Below are positions 8,520-17,796 of a DNA stretch of 46,164 nt, piece by piece (positions within the stretch are counted from its first letter, which is position 1; each line of letters starts with the position of its first letter). The notes beneath the pieces are model-generated. The model saw only the letters and a program-made list of their open reading frames with translations. It did not search any database and was not told the origin of the DNA. The stretch is from Planctomycetales bacterium (GTDB lineage: Bacteria; Omnitrophota; Gorgyraeia; Zapsychrales; Zapsychraceae). The stretch is taken from NCBI GenBank assembly GCA_005239675.1, contig SBBO01000022.1, positions 1 through 46,164 on the forward strand. Reading direction: 5' to 3'. The translations under genes were made by a program, and so were the position numbers.

Positions 8520-9893
8520 ATGACACCGTTTCTTGCCCTGATTGCTCTCATGCTTCCCGTGGCCTTAGGCTATAGCCTCATCAGCCTGCTGGATACCAGA
8601 AAGATTATCCCGACGACGCTCAGACTCGCCCTGGCCTATGGACTGGGAAGCGGATTGCTGACACTGTGGATGTTTTTACTGGGGGCCCTACACATGCCAC
8701 TGACGATCCAAACGCTTAATTATCCCCTAGCAACCTTCCTTGCCATTTGCCTTTTATTCATCAGCAAATCCGCCAAGAGATCCTTCAGTAAAAGATTGCG
8801 CCACGCCATTCCATCCTTCTCCCTAGATCCTTTATCGTTCCTTTTCCTATTGTTTATCCTACTGCAGACAGGCTATGTTTTCTGGCGAAGCTTTACCGTT
8901 CCCGTTTCAGCATGGGATGCCTTTGCCACACACACCTTCAACGCCAAAATCCTTTTTTATGAACAATCACTCAAATATCTATCGAGCATGCCCCATAACA
9001 ATTACCCACTGCACGTACCGCTTTTACAGGCATGGCTTGCGCTCAATCTTGGTCAATGGGATGACTTGTTTATCCATGCCATCTTTCCACTTTATTTCTT
9101 AAGCACTTTAATTGTTCAATATCATTTCTTAAGAACCTATGTTTCCATCCGCTGGTCACTCTTAGGGCTTGGGCTTCTTGTCTCCTCTCCATTCTTAATC
9201 TACCATGCCACCATCGGCTACCGGGATTTCTCCATGCTTTATTACAATTTTACGACCATAGTGCTTCTTTTGCTCTGGCACAGAAAGAAAAAAAATGCTC
9301 ACCTTGTCCTCGCTGCCCTTTTTGCCGGAATCACAAGCTTCGTCAAGCTGGAAGGAATCGGTTATCTTGCCATCCACCTCGTGCTTTTAACGACAATCCT
9401 GGCCCATGAACAATCAATGCCCCTTTTCAGGAAATTCAGGTTATTCTTTACCTTCTTCATTCCCGCTGTCAGCGTTTGTCTTATCTTTCACGTTTACCAG
9501 CATCTAATCCACCCAGGCACGCTGCCCCCTAACAACAATGCTTTTGGCCTCTATAGCATTGGCCTGGAACATGGAATCGATTATATAGGAAGACTGAGCA
9601 CTGTTTTGGGGAAAATAATTCAAAATTTATTTTTTTCCGGTAACTGGAATCTTCTCTGGCTGATCTTAAGCATCAGTGTGTTGCAATTAATCCACAGAGG
9701 CATCTCTGTCGAGATTAAATTATTGTTTCTGGCGTTAATTCTGTTTGCGGCTATTTATCTGCCTGCCTACACCCTGACACAACACTATTATTGGATCTCG
9801 CAAACAGAGACCGTCCTTTCCAGGTGCATCCTACACATTCTTCCTCTCGCTACCGTCTTGATCGTCCTTATAAATTTTTCAAAGAAATCTTAG
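8520..9893 (+). CDS. Polytopic membrane protein, probable GT-C-type glycosyltransferase
   Basis: This 457-aa protein is strongly hydrophobic, with roughly ten to twelve predicted membrane spans across its length. A first-loop segment FTVPVSAWDAFATH (about residues 126-139) has the acidic residue that GT-C enzymes of the PMT/ArnT type carry in their first large loop, and NYPLHVPLLQAW follows. GT-C enzymes use polyprenyl-phosphate sugars as donors outside the membrane. The neighbouring methyltransferase/GT2 fusion on the opposite strand resembles polyprenyl-phosphate sugar synthases, so donor and user could be encoded side by side. It converges with the methyltransferase at 9896, leaving 2 bp between stop codons. 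The substrate is unknown. Confidence 0.55.
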   Translation: MTPFLALIALMLPVALGYSLISLLDTRKIIPTTLRLALAYGLGSGLLTLWMFLLGALHMPLTIQTLNYPLATFLAICLLFISKSAKRSFSKRLRHAIPSFSLDPLSFLFLLFILLQTGYVFWRSFTVPVSAWDAFATHTFNAKILFYEQSLKYLSSMPHNNYPLHVPLLQAWLALNLGQWDDLFIHAIFPLYFLSTLIVQYHFLRTYVSIRWSLLGLGLLVSSPFLIYHATIGYRDFSMLYYNFTTIVLLLLWHRKKKNAHLVLAALFAGITSFVKLEGIGYLAIHLVLLTTILAHEQSMPLFRKFRLFFTFFIPAVSVCLIFHVYQHLIHPGTLPPNNNAFGLYSIGLEHGIDYIGRLSTVLGKIIQNLFFSGNWNLLWLILSISVLQLIHRGISVEIKLLFLALILFAAIYLPAYTLTQHYYWISQTETVLSRCILHILPLATVLIVLINFSKKS

Positions 9894-9895
9894 TG

Positions 9896-10663
9896 CTAGG
9901 GGGTCGGGGCAGGCTGTCTGGTAGATGGATCCGTTGGCTTAAAAGCCCTAATATAAAGGGAACCGGCGATTTCGTTAAGGACAGGTGTATTCTCCAGACA
10001 GGTCCCCAGACGACGGACAAACGGGATGATCCACTGGGGCGTTAGAGGATGTAAAAAATCAAAAGGGACAATCCGTATGTTGCCAAAGCCGTGTCTCAAC
10101 AATTGTTTATTCAGATTCCAGCGGATAAAGGCAGTTTCATCAGGGCTCTTGCGGATCAGGTGACCAAAGAGTGCTGTATGTCTTTCAAGAAAAATCTGCG
10201 GGTTGAGCATGTTAGGCTCGGTAAAACAGATACTACCCCCCGGCTTTAATACCCTAAAGAATTCCGCCAGCGCCTTATCGACATCCAGATGATGTAGGAT
10301 GGAACTACCCACCACCGTATCAAAGATACCCGCGGGACATTTGAGGTCATAAGCGTTTTCCACCTTAAACAGAACCCCGGGATTCCCGACTCTTTCTCGG
10401 GCATATTCTAAAAGATCAGGCGAGATGTCGATGGCCGTGACACAAGCCCCTGTTTGGGCAAGTTCCCCAGTGAGATACCCGACACCGCAACCAACTTCCA
10501 AGACCTGCATCCCCGCCACACTATGAAAAGAAAGCATTTTAACGCGACGTCCCCAGCGTAGTTTGCCAGCCGGGGTTTCCCAATACCAAAATTTTCCCGC
10601 CCACAGGTTCTTTAAACGCCTACCATGCGCGATCTCATGCTCAAGTCGTTGATCAGTCATCAT
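9896..10663 (-). CDS. Class I SAM-dependent methyltransferase
   Basis: A 255-aa methyltransferase with the SAM-binding motif I VLEVGCGVGYLTGELA (about residues 54-69), the acidic motif II residue in VTAIDISPDLL, and the post-motif FDTVVGSSILHHLDVDKAL. The FRVLKPGGSICFTEPN stretch is typical of the UbiE/COQ5-type Methyltransf_11 group. The acceptor is unknown. It overlaps the methyltransferase/glycosyltransferase gene by 11 bp, so the two are coupled and probably serve the same lipid or glycan pathway. Confidence 0.85.
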   Translation of the reverse strand: MMTDQRLEHEIAHGRRLKNLWAGKFWYWETPAGKLRWGRRVKMLSFHSVAGMQVLEVGCGVGYLTGELAQTGACVTAIDISPDLLEYARERVGNPGVLFKVENAYDLKCPAGIFDTVVGSSILHHLDVDKALAEFFRVLKPGGSICFTEPNMLNPQIFLERHTALFGHLIRKSPDETAFIRWNLNKQLLRHGFGNIRIVPFDFLHPLTPQWIIPFVRRLGTCLENTPVLNEIAGSLYIRAFKPTDPSTRQPAPTP

Positions 10664-12059
10664 GGGATAAAATTAACTCGCGAAAACCTCTAAAGCACGC
10701 CCATAACAGATGAAACCCATGCTGGAATGTTTTCATCTTCGACTCACCCGATTTTCTGGTCATATAATGAACGGGGACTTCCATAATCTTGCTGCCCATG
10801 CGAGCGGCGCTGAACAACAGATCGAAATCTCCCCAGCGGTCCAACCCCCAGCGGACACGAGCAAGGTCGCGTTTGTACATCGCCTTGGTCCCGCAAAGAG
10901 TATCCGAGAGGCTCTGCTGCACAAGAAAGGACATCAAGGCCCCAAACATCTTGTTTCCTAAAAGATTCAAGATGCGCATGGCCTGGTCCTGCATGAGATA
11001 AACCATCCTGGTGCCATTAACAAACTGACAGATCCCCTTATTTAAGGGATCGAAGAATAAGGGTAATTCCTCTGGGGGTGTGGACATGTCCGCGTCAAGG
11101 ATCATCAGGATCTCCTGGCTGGCTACTTCAAATCCCTGGCGCACGGCATACCCCTTGCCACGGTTTGGCCTATAATCAACGAGCTTTAGATTCGGCATCC
11201 CAGCCTGAAGACTCTTGACTTTCATGGCGGTATTGTCTGTACTCCCATCGTTGACAACGATAATTTCCGTCTCCCGTCCCATGCGAGGGACCCGCCTTAT
11301 GACCTCTTCGATATTATCCTCCTCATTGTAAGAGGGAATAACCACTGAACAGCCGTACCCCAAATCCGTCCTGTTCGCTGTCATCGGCTGGATGATCATG
11401 TACTGGGCCGATGAGAGACGGTTCAACCCCCAGATGCGCACCCCCAGAGAATTGGCCAAATACGATAACACCGGGATTCTCTTAGGAAACAACAACAAGA
11501 ATCCACTATAACTGACGGTGAAATCCATCACCTCGAAAATTTTACGCAGCGTCCCTTTTTCAATGAAGTTGTGCGGGCCTTCCGGCATCTTGGCTCCAAT
11601 CTTTTCCATCCATGATAAAATCGGCTCCCACCAAGGATTGATCGTCGTCAAGATGATCCGCGTGGTTGGCGTACAAAAGCGGAACAGGTTTCGGAAGACG
11701 TCCATAACGTCACACACATGGTCCACCACATCTACCATGATAATATAATCAAACCTTTGTTCCAACTCTAGATTCTCGATAGGCGCATGGATAAAGGTAT
11801 ACTGAGGAAATTTGTGGGAAGCAATATTCACCATTTCTCGGCTAATATCGATGCCGACCCCATAACTCGGTTGCACGGCCGCAAGAATCTCTCCGGTCCC
11901 ACAACCAACTTCCAGAATACGCTGACCCGCAGGGATTAACCGACAGACAAAATTTTTAATCGTGCTGTAATAATAAGCGTTCTTTTTCTTCCAATAATCA
12001 TAGCTCGGTGCTATGGTATCAAAATGTTGCTGAACTTCCACTTTATTCATCATTGGCAT
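10653..12059 (-). CDS. Fusion of a SAM methyltransferase and a GT2 (polyprenyl-phosphate-type) glycosyltransferase
   Basis: A two-domain protein of about 468 aa. The N-terminal half has a class I SAM motif ILEVGCGTGEIL (about residue 48) and EQRFDYIIMVDVVDHV. The C-terminal half is a family 2 glycosyltransferase: CSVVIPSYNEEDNIEEV, IIVVNDGSTDNT, the metal-binding LDADMSTPPEELP, and GESKMK near the end. It resembles dolichyl/polyprenyl-phosphate mannosyltransferases but without C-terminal membrane helices. The start is uncertain: in-frame ATGs lie at 12059, 12053 and 12050, and an earlier one at 12089 overlaps pgpA. An AGGAG near 12076 is too far from the preferred ATG. Methyltransferase-GT2 fusions are less common than separate genes. 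Confidence 0.82.
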   Translation of the reverse strand: MPMMNKVEVQQHFDTIAPSYDYWKKKNAYYYSTIKNFVCRLIPAGQRILEVGCGTGEILAAVQPSYGVGIDISREMVNIASHKFPQYTFIHAPIENLELEQRFDYIIMVDVVDHVCDVMDVFRNLFRFCTPTTRIILTTINPWWEPILSWMEKIGAKMPEGPHNFIEKGTLRKIFEVMDFTVSYSGFLLLFPKRIPVLSYLANSLGVRIWGLNRLSSAQYMIIQPMTANRTDLGYGCSVVIPSYNEEDNIEEVIRRVPRMGRETEIIVVNDGSTDNTAMKVKSLQAGMPNLKLVDYRPNRGKGYAVRQGFEVASQEILMILDADMSTPPEELPLFFDPLNKGICQFVNGTRMVYLMQDQAMRILNLLGNKMFGALMSFLVQQSLSDTLCGTKAMYKRDLARVRWGLDRWGDFDLLFSAARMGSKIMEVPVHYMTRKSGESKMKTFQHGFHLLWACFRGFRELILSHDD

Positions 12060-12076
12060 CAGAAGTGAGATAGCTC

Positions 12077-12526
12077 CTAACCCGCCCACCGGATGGCGAG
12101 TTGCATCGTAATATTAGTGTATAATCCCGCCAAGAGATCATCGGCCATGATGCCCAGAGCGCCATCGCAACGCTCCAGCCTGTTCATGGGGTAAATCTTA
12201 AACATGTCGAAGGCGCGGAAGAGAAAAAATGTTGTTAGAATAATAGCGGGGCTGAGGGGTAACATAAAAAAGGCCAATAGGACGCCGCTAAGCTCATCGA
12301 TGACAATACATCCCGCATCTTTCTTGCCGCACAGTCTTTCCATACGGCCGCTGACCAAGAAACCGACTAATGTTATAAAAAAGAATAAAAATAGATGAAG
12401 GCCTGGATGCCCGTAAAGGGCAATGGCCAATAATGCCCCCGCCGCACTCGCCAAACTCCCTGGGGCCCCAGGGACATTGCCGATAAAAAGACACGTAGCA
12501 AACAACTTGATCAAATCCTCACGCAT
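12077..12526 (-). CDS. pgpA: Phosphatidylglycerophosphatase A
   Basis: PgpA removes the phosphate from phosphatidylglycerophosphate to give phosphatidylglycerol. The protein (149 aa from the preferred start) has the family features FIGNVPGAPGSLAS near the N terminus, the acidic VIDELSGVLLAF, RAFDMFKIYPMNRLE and GALGIMADDLLAGLY, with about four hydrophobic segments. An upstream in-frame start at 12652 lies within pgsA and adds an atypical segment, so I prefer ATG 12526, which overlaps the pgsA stop by 8 bp. It follows pgsA, giving consecutive steps of the same lipid pathway. Confidence 0.9.
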   Translation of the reverse strand: MREDLIKLFATCLFIGNVPGAPGSLASAAGALLAIALYGHPGLHLFLFFFITLVGFLVSGRMERLCGKKDAGCIVIDELSGVLLAFFMLPLSPAIILTTFFLFRAFDMFKIYPMNRLERCDGALGIMADDLLAGLYTNITMQLAIRWAG

Positions 12527-13091
12527 ACACCGACCGGCGATTGTTCCATACAAAGGAAATCCCTGAGAATAAAGTAACGGCAACGACAATACACATGAGG
12601 ATATAGATTCCCTGAAAGAGCTGAGCAACAAAGAACTCAAGCCAATGATCATGGAAAGTTGTCTCAGTTAGAATCAGAAATAATAAAATCGAGAGAATAG
12701 CGGCAAATTGTAAGACGGTCTTAATTTTTCCAGCCTGTTCGGCGGAGAGTATTTTCCCCTGGCCGATGGCATACAGTCGAACAATGGTCACCACCACTTC
12801 ACGAATAAAAATAACCATAAACATCCACCAGGCAATCATATGCATGGTCATAAAGACGAAAAAGGCGGCTAGAATAAGCAGTTTGTCTGCAATAGGGTCC
12901 ATGATCTTCCCGAAATTAGTGCTCAGATCATGCTTCCTAGCGTAATAACCATCGTAAAAATCGGTCCAGGACGCCAGAAGAAAAATGGCCGCAGCGCTAA
13001 TCTTAGCGGGCAGCCCCGGTTGAAAAATAAATAAAACAAACACCGCGGTTAAGACAATCCGGAAAATCGTCAGCTGGTTGGGCAGGCTCAT
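12519..13091 (-). CDS. pgsA: CDP-diacylglycerol-glycerol-3-phosphate 3-phosphatidyltransferase
   Basis: PgsA makes phosphatidylglycerophosphate from CDP-diacylglycerol and glycerol 3-phosphate. The 190-aa membrane protein carries the CDP-alcohol phosphotransferase motif D-G-x2-A-R-x8-G-x3-D-x3-D in DGYYARKHDLSTNFGKIMDP (about residues 47-66), and several transmembrane helices. It begins MSLPNQLTIFRIVLT, typical of PgsA. Its ATG lies at the rimO stop, and pgpA follows with an overlap. Confidence 0.94.
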   Translation of the reverse strand: MSLPNQLTIFRIVLTAVFVLFIFQPGLPAKISAAAIFLLASWTDFYDGYYARKHDLSTNFGKIMDPIADKLLILAAFFVFMTMHMIAWWMFMVIFIREVVVTIVRLYAIGQGKILSAEQAGKIKTVLQFAAILSILLFLILTETTFHDHWLEFFVAQLFQGIYILMCIVVAVTLFSGISFVWNNRRSVYA

Positions 13092-14416
13092 CAGGCTCTT
13101 CCTGCAAGGTCATATTCATACGCATCGGTAATCTCGACTGTCACGATATCTCCGGGAGATAATCTCTTCTGGGAATGGACATAGACCGCCCCATCCACCT
13201 CGGGTGCGTCGTATGAGGTGCGTCCCAAATACATGTGCTGTTCCCCTTGTTGGACCTCATCGATAAGGACATCCAGACGACGTCCTATCTTCGCCTGATG
13301 AATAGAGGCGGATATCTCCTTTTGAACACTCATCAAGGTATCAAGCCTTGCTTTCTTAATCGGGTCAGGAACTTGGTTAGGCATCTGGTAGGCCAAGGTC
13401 CCTTCTTCCCGAGAATAAACAAACGCGCCGACCTTCTCAAACTTCATCTCTCGGACAAATTCGATCAATTCCTGAAAATTTTCTGGTGTCTCCCCGGGTA
13501 ACCCAACGATAAAGGTAGTGCGCACATGCGCCCCGGGAATCTGAGAACGAATCTTAGCGATCAGGTCCCTGGTCTGGCGGGTCGTAATCCCTCGATGCAT
13601 ACTCAAAAGCAAGTTATCGCTAATATGCTGCAAAGGGACATCGATATATTTACAAATTTTGTCCTCCTGGGCAATCGTATCAATGAGTTCATCGGTCACA
13701 TGTGCCGGAAAGGCATACAGCAAACGTATCCAGCGGACATTCTTAGTCTCCCTGGCAATCTGGCGCAGCAAACGAGCCAATGCCATTTCCCGATAGATGT
13801 CCATGCCGTAGGCGGTTATATCCTGGCCGATTAGATTAATTTCTTTGACACCGCGTTCGTCGATCCCCTTAATCTCGCGGATAACGGACTCCATCGTCCT
13901 AGAGACAAATTTTCCTTTAATGGCGGGAATGATACAAAAACTGCAGCGATTGTAACAACTCTCGCAAATCTTGACGTACGCAAAATGCGATGGGGTAAGC
14001 GACACCTGCTCAGGGACATCGTGACGGTCTAGCCTACGCACTCCCGTGACCGTATCCACCTCTTTTAATTCATCGGCTAATTCCTTGGCATAACGCTGGG
14101 CCAAACATCCCGCAACAATAATTTTCTTCACCTGACCTTTCTTCTTTAATTCAATCAAATCCAAAATAGTATCAATGGATTCACGTTTGGCCTCCTCGAT
14201 AAACGCACACGTATTAACGACTACCGTATCCGCGTGTGCGGTATCCGTCAGGCGGTAGCCACGGCGCTTAAAATCTCCCAGAATGGCTTGAGAATCTGTC
14301 AGATTGCGAGAGCATCCCAGAGTAATGACACCGACCGTCTTTCCCTTGCGGATAGATTTTCCTGGAGGGTAGATGCGTTCTTGAAAGAAATCGTTGGTCG
14401 TTTTTGTCCTGATCAT
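13091..14416 (-). CDS. rimO: Ribosomal protein S12 methylthiotransferase RimO
   Basis: A radical-SAM methylthiotransferase that modifies the conserved Asp of ribosomal protein S12. The 441-aa product has the N-terminal UPF0004 domain (VITLGCSRNLTDSQ, VVNTCAFIEEAK, VAGCLAQRY) with its three cluster cysteines, the radical-SAM CxxxCxxC motif in CESCYNRCSFC, and a C-terminal TRAM domain. The extended CSRNL and FIIPAIKGK-like context separates RimO from MiaB. Order rodZ-rimO-pgsA is common in bacteria. Confidence 0.95.
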   Translation of the reverse strand: MIRTKTTNDFFQERIYPPGKSIRKGKTVGVITLGCSRNLTDSQAILGDFKRRGYRLTDTAHADTVVVNTCAFIEEAKRESIDTILDLIELKKKGQVKKIIVAGCLAQRYAKELADELKEVDTVTGVRRLDRHDVPEQVSLTPSHFAYVKICESCYNRCSFCIIPAIKGKFVSRTMESVIREIKGIDERGVKEINLIGQDITAYGMDIYREMALARLLRQIARETKNVRWIRLLYAFPAHVTDELIDTIAQEDKICKYIDVPLQHISDNLLLSMHRGITTRQTRDLIAKIRSQIPGAHVRTTFIVGLPGETPENFQELIEFVREMKFEKVGAFVYSREEGTLAYQMPNQVPDPIKKARLDTLMSVQKEISASIHQAKIGRRLDVLIDEVQQGEQHMYLGRTSYDAPEVDGAVYVHSQKRLSPGDIVTVEITDAYEYDLAGRA

Positions 14417-14438
14417 TTTTCTTAAGATCCGATAATCT

Positions 14439-15380
14439 TCAAGGAATAACAGACAGGCCTTCTGGCGTAATCACCACTTTCTTGGCATTGCGTTGGCGAC
14501 GGGTTAAAGAGCCGAGTAATTTACCGTTAAGTTCAAACTCCAGCTGATCAATATTCTTGCCCGAAATTTCAATTTTTTTACTTGCGTTCCAGCTTTCCGC
14601 CTTACCCCGACCCAAGGTACCTTGATATACGATGACGCCATCTGAGTCGACACGAAGCCAATTGTCTTTCTTGGTACGAATGGTCAGGACAATATCTTTC
14701 TCAATCTGGCGATGAGGTGTCGCCACAGGATGGGATGCCACATAAACCGTCTTGGGCGCAATGGGGGTGGACGGCTCAGAAGACTTGGCGCTCTTCATTG
14801 TGGTCGCTATGCGTGGAGCAGTCGCTGCGCTGGGCGCAAAGGAGCTTTTCTTCTTCGTAGGAACTGCGACCGGGACAGTGCGGGTATTCTTCGGAGCAAT
14901 AGTTTTCTGTGTTTGACCAACCGCCGAACTCCCTGAAGGGGGGCGTCGATGCGTAAAGAATGTAATTATCTTAAACAAGGCAAATAAAATGCACAAAAAT
15001 CCCAAGAAAGCAACGATCTTTTTCTTGCGTCGATGAGTAAAGATGTGTGCCGCCCACTGCGTGGCATCAAAATCAAATTCCCCGGGCTCCTTGAACGCCC
15101 TCGGTTCCCTCGACAGCGTGACTATCCTGGAAGGCGGTTCCTTCGTTGCCGCATATTCCGGGATAATCTCCTTAACATTAACCTGCAGATATTGCGCATA
15201 CATCTTAATAAATCCCCTGAGATAGAAAGGAGATAGGGTGCGCACGGTGTAGCCCTCTTCGATCGCCCGCAGGACATCCATGGGGATTTTGGTCGCCTCA
15301 TGCACGGCCTCCAAAGAAATGGCTTTAGCCTGCCGTGTGGATTTTAACAATGAGACCGGTTGTGGTGTTATTGTCTTCAT
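14439..15380 (-). CDS. rodZ: RodZ-like cytoskeletal/cell-shape protein
   Basis: A RodZ-family protein (313 aa from the ATG at 15380). It has an N-terminal HTH_25 domain (LLKSTRQAKAISLEAV then IPMDVLRAIEEGY and LSPFYLRGFIKMYAQYL), one membrane span near residues 120-140 (VAFLGFLCILFALFKIITFF), a Ala/Pro/Thr/Lys-rich linker, and a C-terminal DUF4115-like beta domain including WLRVDSDGVIVYQGTLGRG. RodZ links the MreB cytoskeleton to the membrane. The ATG at 15380 has a GAGGA-type ribosome-binding site. A TTG 12 bp upstream is less likely. Confidence 0.88.
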   Translation of the reverse strand: MKTITPQPVSLLKSTRQAKAISLEAVHEATKIPMDVLRAIEEGYTVRTLSPFYLRGFIKMYAQYLQVNVKEIIPEYAATKEPPSRIVTLSREPRAFKEPGEFDFDATQWAAHIFTHRRKKKIVAFLGFLCILFALFKIITFFTHRRPPSGSSAVGQTQKTIAPKNTRTVPVAVPTKKKSSFAPSAATAPRIATTMKSAKSSEPSTPIAPKTVYVASHPVATPHRQIEKDIVLTIRTKKDNWLRVDSDGVIVYQGTLGRGKAESWNASKKIEISGKNIDQLEFELNGKLLGSLTRRQRNAKKVVITPEGLSVIP

Positions 15381-15462
15381 CTTGATCCTCAATATTTTTT
15401 CATAGAATCCAATGCCGTGTCAGGACTATAGACAGAGGACTAAAACATCATCCAATCAACTG

Positions 15463-17751
15463 TTACAAACCGCTAGGACGCGAAGATTCCCCCTTATCTT
15501 TGTTGTTCATATTTTCCAACAACCACTGTTCGCGGTCAACAAGAATATCCCTGGGCTTGCTGCCGCAATAAGGACCCACAATGCCATTGTGCTCCATCAT
15601 ATCAATCAACCGCGCGGCCCGGGTATACCCTAGACGCAGCCGCCGCTGCAAAATCGATACTGATGCCTGGTTGGATTCGATCACTAGACGCATAGCCTCA
15701 TCATAATACTCATCGTACCGGTCATCGGCCCCACCTGACCCACCGCTGCGCTGGTATTGGGTGATGCTCTCGTCATACGCCGGCGCCTGCTGATCCTTAA
15801 TAAACTCGATAACCCGCCGGATCTCTTCATCGCGCACGAAACTGCATTGTCCGCGCGTTGGCTTAGCATCACCAGGCTGGATAAACAGCATATCACCTTT
15901 ACCCAATAAACTCTCGGCACCGTTCATGTCCAGAACAGTACGTGAATCAACCTTGGAGGCTACTTTAAACGAAATACGCGCAGGAAAATTAGCCTTGATG
16001 ACCCCCGTGATAACATCCACCGATGGCCGCTGGGTGGCTAGGATTAAATGAATCCCCACTGCCCGGGATAACTGGGCAATCCGTGTAATGGCACTCTCGA
16101 CTGCCTTGGCCGAGACTTGCATGAGGTCAGCTAATTCATCGATAATTAAGACGATATAGGGCATCTTGTTTCCTCGCGCATTATACGCCTGGACGTTACG
16201 CACGCCCTCTTTAGAGAGAGTCCGGTAACGTGTCTCCATTTCTCCAACGACCCAGTGCAGCGCTGCGGCCGCTTTCTGGGAATCCGTAACGACAGGAGAC
16301 AAAAGATGCGGGATGTTATTGTATTGGGCCAACTCCACCATTTTAGGATCAACCATAACGAATTTGACCTCATCAGGAGAGGCATTGAGCAGTATGGACA
16401 TAATGATACCATTGACGCAGACCGTTTTTCCTGAACCGGTTGTCCCTGCAATTAACAGGTGCGGCATTTCCGCTAAATCCGCAACCATAGGCTTGCCCGC
16501 AATGTCTTTGCCCAACGACAAAGTCAATTTAGAGCCGTGCGACCGAAACTCATTGGTGGACAAGACCTCCTTGAGAAAAACTGTTGAAAAGTCTGAATTG
16601 GGGACCTCAATGCCCACCCTATCCTTCCCGGGGATAGGCGCAACGACACGCACCGTCATGGCCCGCATCGCCAAGGCAATATCATCAGAGAGAGTCGTAA
16701 ATTTCTGCACCTTGACGCCGGGTGCCGGCTCAAGCTCGTAACGAGTGATTGCCGGGCCGCGTTCGATATTCGCCACGCGGGCACTAACACCAAAATTCGC
16801 CAAGGTGCCTTCCAGAAGCTTTGCCCCGTTCATCAAACTGCTTTGCAATTTCCCAGCGGAGACCGAAGGTGGATCCTCCAAAAGATTCAACGTTGGCATG
16901 CGGTATGCCCCCACCAGGCCGGTGTCTCCTCCACGCGCTAATGCCACTTCTTTCGCCGATGCTTGAGACGGCTCGATGATATGAATCTGAGGTTTATTAA
17001 GATGCTGCGCTGCCACGGCTGAAATGTTCGGTTCTTTCTTTGTTTGAACATCTTTGACTGCCGTGTCTCCTTTAAGAAGAAGGTGTGGCGATTTACTAGC
17101 AATCTCTTGATGGGAGTTAGGTCTCGAGTCGACATTAAGCTTCAAGGGGGCCCAGAGACGATGACCTTGGCCGTGGGGCCCCTCCTTTCTTTTCTCACGG
17201 TCTTCGTGCCATGAGCGAGAGATATTCCGTATCTTCTCTACCCCACGCTTGAATAAAGGCACCACCAGCACCTCGCCCGTCAATAAAAGCGACAAGGTCC
17301 CCAGCATTGCCAGGCTAATGTAAGAACCGAGCAACCCTAAACAACGTATGAAGAAATCTGACAGGATAAACCCAACCAACCCTGAACGCTGAAAACGCAG
17401 TGTCGTCTCTTGCGGGCCCATTATACCCAGCAGCGTACTCAATACACAAAAAAGGACGATGAGGCTCAATAGTTTGGCACTGGAGAATGTTAGCTGGCGT
17501 AACATGAATTTGTTCCAGCTCCAGAACAAGAGAATAATGACCAGCATATATGCGCTGTAACCAAAGATAAAAAATAACGCGCCCGCGGTGTAGGCGCCGG
17601 TCACGCGGATCCAATTATGGGCAGGGGTGTTGGGATTTGAGGTGTACCACGAAAGGTCTTCAGGAACAAACGAGATGAGGCTTGCTAGCAGGATAAGCCC
17701 CAGAGCGAGGATAACAACGGCCTTAATCTCACTTTTATGTTCCTGTTTCAT
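15463..17751 (-). CDS. ftsK: DNA translocase FtsK
   Basis: FtsK/SpoIIIE-type hexameric DNA pump for chromosome segregation at division. About 762 aa: four N-terminal membrane helices (roughly residues 15-170), a short linker, then the motor with SARVANIERGPAITRYEL, Walker A LIAGTTGSGKTVCVNG, Walker B YIVLIIDELADLM, and LATQRPSVDVITGVIKAN. A C-terminal winged-helix gamma domain (SVSILQRRLRLGYTRAARLI) would read KOPS-like sites. The linker is short compared with E. coli FtsK and similar to compact FtsKs. I chose ATG 17751; a GTG 9 bp upstream is possible. Confidence 0.96.
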   Translation of the reverse strand: MKQEHKSEIKAVVILALGLILLASLISFVPEDLSWYTSNPNTPAHNWIRVTGAYTAGALFFIFGYSAYMLVIILLFWSWNKFMLRQLTFSSAKLLSLIVLFCVLSTLLGIMGPQETTLRFQRSGLVGFILSDFFIRCLGLLGSYISLAMLGTLSLLLTGEVLVVPLFKRGVEKIRNISRSWHEDREKRKEGPHGQGHRLWAPLKLNVDSRPNSHQEIASKSPHLLLKGDTAVKDVQTKKEPNISAVAAQHLNKPQIHIIEPSQASAKEVALARGGDTGLVGAYRMPTLNLLEDPPSVSAGKLQSSLMNGAKLLEGTLANFGVSARVANIERGPAITRYELEPAPGVKVQKFTTLSDDIALAMRAMTVRVVAPIPGKDRVGIEVPNSDFSTVFLKEVLSTNEFRSHGSKLTLSLGKDIAGKPMVADLAEMPHLLIAGTTGSGKTVCVNGIIMSILLNASPDEVKFVMVDPKMVELAQYNNIPHLLSPVVTDSQKAAAALHWVVGEMETRYRTLSKEGVRNVQAYNARGNKMPYIVLIIDELADLMQVSAKAVESAITRIAQLSRAVGIHLILATQRPSVDVITGVIKANFPARISFKVASKVDSRTVLDMNGAESLLGKGDMLFIQPGDAKPTRGQCSFVRDEEIRRVIEFIKDQQAPAYDESITQYQRSGGSGGADDRYDEYYDEAMRLVIESNQASVSILQRRLRLGYTRAARLIDMMEHNGIVGPYCGSKPRDILVDREQWLLENMNNKDKGESSRPSGL

Positions 17752-17796
17752 GGTGAACACAGATGTTACCGATAAAGGCCTTAGAAAACGGTGTGA

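Noticed and set aside
14439-15380. Transcriptional regulator call for the helix-turn-helix protein
   Set aside because: The single membrane span, Pro/Thr/Lys linker and C-terminal DUF4115-like domain fit RodZ better.
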